This document shows positions 63,090 to 64,000 of a stretch of 64,000 nucleotides of DNA, one piece after another (the stretch's first letter is position 1; every line of letters starts with the position of its first letter). The stretch lies in the NCBI RefSeq assembly GCF_900078195.1, contig NZ_FJVE01000007.1:1798001-1862000 (forward strand). Reading direction: 5' to 3'. The translations under genes were made by a program, and so were the position numbers. The stretch comes from Clostridium sp. Marseille-P299 (lineage in GTDB: Bacteria; Bacillota; Clostridia; Lachnospirales; Lachnospiraceae). A model generated the notes under the pieces. It saw nothing but the letters and a program-made list of their open reading frames with translations. It did no database searches and was not told the DNA's origin.

Positions 63090-64000
63090 ATGAAATTTTT
63101 TCAAGGAAATTTAAAAAAAATATTAGATTTTTTTTCTGCAACTGCTTATTGTATGTCACTTTCGTGGAATTCATCACGATTTTACACAATTACCAGAATT
63201 GTATGTCAAATTTTACTATCTATGTTTACGATTGTTGTTTCTTACACTGGGAAATATATCATTGATCTATTAACGGGTGAGTGGGTTCAGAAAGATGCAA
63301 GACAAATGCTTTTCAATCTGTTTTTCTGGCTTTTGATTGTGACTGTTTTTCGTTCTCTTGGACAAAAGGTAATGTTGTATTGTCAATCTATGCAAAGTGA
63401 TAAAATTAACGGGTATCTTTCGGCTATGATGATCTCACAATCGCTCAATGCGGACTTGGAGTATATTGATAACCCTAAGTTTCATGATAAATTTACATCT
63501 GCCACTCGCGATATGTCGATGGTAGCTCATATTTTGTGGAATGTGCTCTCTTGTCTTAGTGCAATGGTGTCATTCATTATCTCGTTTACCATTTTGAGCC
63601 AAATAAATATACTTTATGGATTAATCATGATTGTTGTAGCAATTCCGTCATCTATAGCTACGTCTAAATACACAAAAGTATTATTTGAGCTAAGTTTGGA
63701 ACAACTCAATGGAGAGCGAAAGAAGAGCTATTATCAAAGTATTGCTATAGATCGTCGTTATGCCCAAGATTTACGCTTGTTTAACGCAGAGAAGTATCTG
63801 AGAAACCGCTATATAATATTGTGGGAAAAACTGTTTAAGGAAAGAAAAAAGATTACGAAGATAAGAACGATTATCACGTGCCTAATGGATCTATTGCCCG
63901 AGCTAGCCATTGTGATTATCGGGATAAATATTGCACTTGGCGTGATGTCAGGCTTTGGCACGGTAGGGGATTATTCTTTATATACTGCTCTTATTAGCCA
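63090..64000 (+). CDS. ABC exporter half-transporter, cut by the window end
   Basis: Open from ATG 63090 to the end of the window, at least 303 codons. The membrane domain has several helices (TRIVCQILLSMFTIVVSY, LFFWLLIVTVF and others) and the cytoplasmic-loop patterns of type IV exporters (ADLEYIDNPKFHDKFTSAT, AQDLRLFNAEKYL). No N-terminal C39 peptidase domain, so it does not cleave the leader. The ATPase part lies outside the window. Seven bases separate it from the ATPase gene, so it belongs to the peptide operon. Confidence 0.8.
   Translation, partial: MKFFQGNLKKILDFFSATAYCMSLSWNSSRFYTITRIVCQILLSMFTIVVSYTGKYIIDLLTGEWVQKDARQMLFNLFFWLLIVTVFRSLGQKVMLYCQSMQSDKINGYLSAMMISQSLNADLEYIDNPKFHDKFTSATRDMSMVAHILWNVLSCLSAMVSFIISFTILSQINILYGLIMIVVAIPSSIATSKYTKVLFELSLEQLNGERKKSYYQSIAIDRRYAQDLRLFNAEKYLRNRYIILWEKLFKERKKITKIRTIITCLMDLLPELAIVIIGINIALGVMSGFGTVGDYSLYTALIS

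Overview
The window is A+T-rich DNA from a low-GC Gram-positive bacterium. The ribosome binding sites are strong (AGGAGG type), TTG and GTG starts are common, the lipoproteins have Firmicute lipoboxes, and there are many ABC exporters. The protein families (a CcpM-type Cys-rich peptide maturase, an L-fucose isomerase family protein, ACR3, CadA/CadC, many VOC and GNAT proteins) suggest a Clostridia member, most likely Lachnospiraceae. That placement is an inference from content. I see no rRNA, tRNA or CRISPR array.

Region by region. 0-1.5 kb: the permease and ATPase of a polar amino-acid ABC importer, cut at the left edge. 1.9-6.1 kb: a MarR regulator followed, after an attenuator-like hairpin, by a heterodimeric ABC multidrug-type exporter. 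6.5-8.4 kb: a PadR regulator fused to a membrane-anchored outer domain, plus a second membrane-anchored protein. 8.5-16.9 kb: cysteine desulfurase, a glucose/sorbosone dehydrogenase-like propeller, a small membrane protein, two M28 peptidases (one polytopic, one lipoprotein) and an aldose epimerase. 17-25 kb: a frameshifted APH-type kinase, a NimA-like flavoprotein, L-fucose isomerase family protein, GNAT, VOC, nucleotidyltransferase, ICMT-like methyltransferase and a metallophosphoesterase. 25.4-30.7 kb: a metal and metalloid resistance block (arsR-acr3-acetyltransferase, and cadC plus cadA on the other strand).

31-44 kb: a run of mostly single-gene transcription units on the plus strand (MazG-like, DinB-like, YcaQ-like glycosylase, VOC, flavin-binding, esterase, DUF3888, a second methionyl-tRNA formyltransferase, HhH protein, NUDIX, lipoprotein). 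Several are separated by copies of a dispersed intergenic repeat. 44.3-48.1 kb: a second paired ABC exporter. 48.4-49.7 kb: a broken HxlR regulator next to a CDF metal exporter. 50.6-52.5 kb: a decayed group II intron sitting directly after a terminator hairpin. 52.6-55.8 kb: an IS30-family element interrupted by an IS110-family element.

56-64 kb is the most interesting part: a ribosomally made peptide cluster with its own promoter. It encodes a radical SAM/SPASM maturase (CcpM type), a TIGR04066-type maturation protein, an acyl-carrier-like protein that appears to lack the phosphopantetheine serine, a short precursor with eight cysteines in an alternating core, and three ABC-transporter genes, the last running off the window. 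The chemistry of this class is, as far as I know, poorly characterised.
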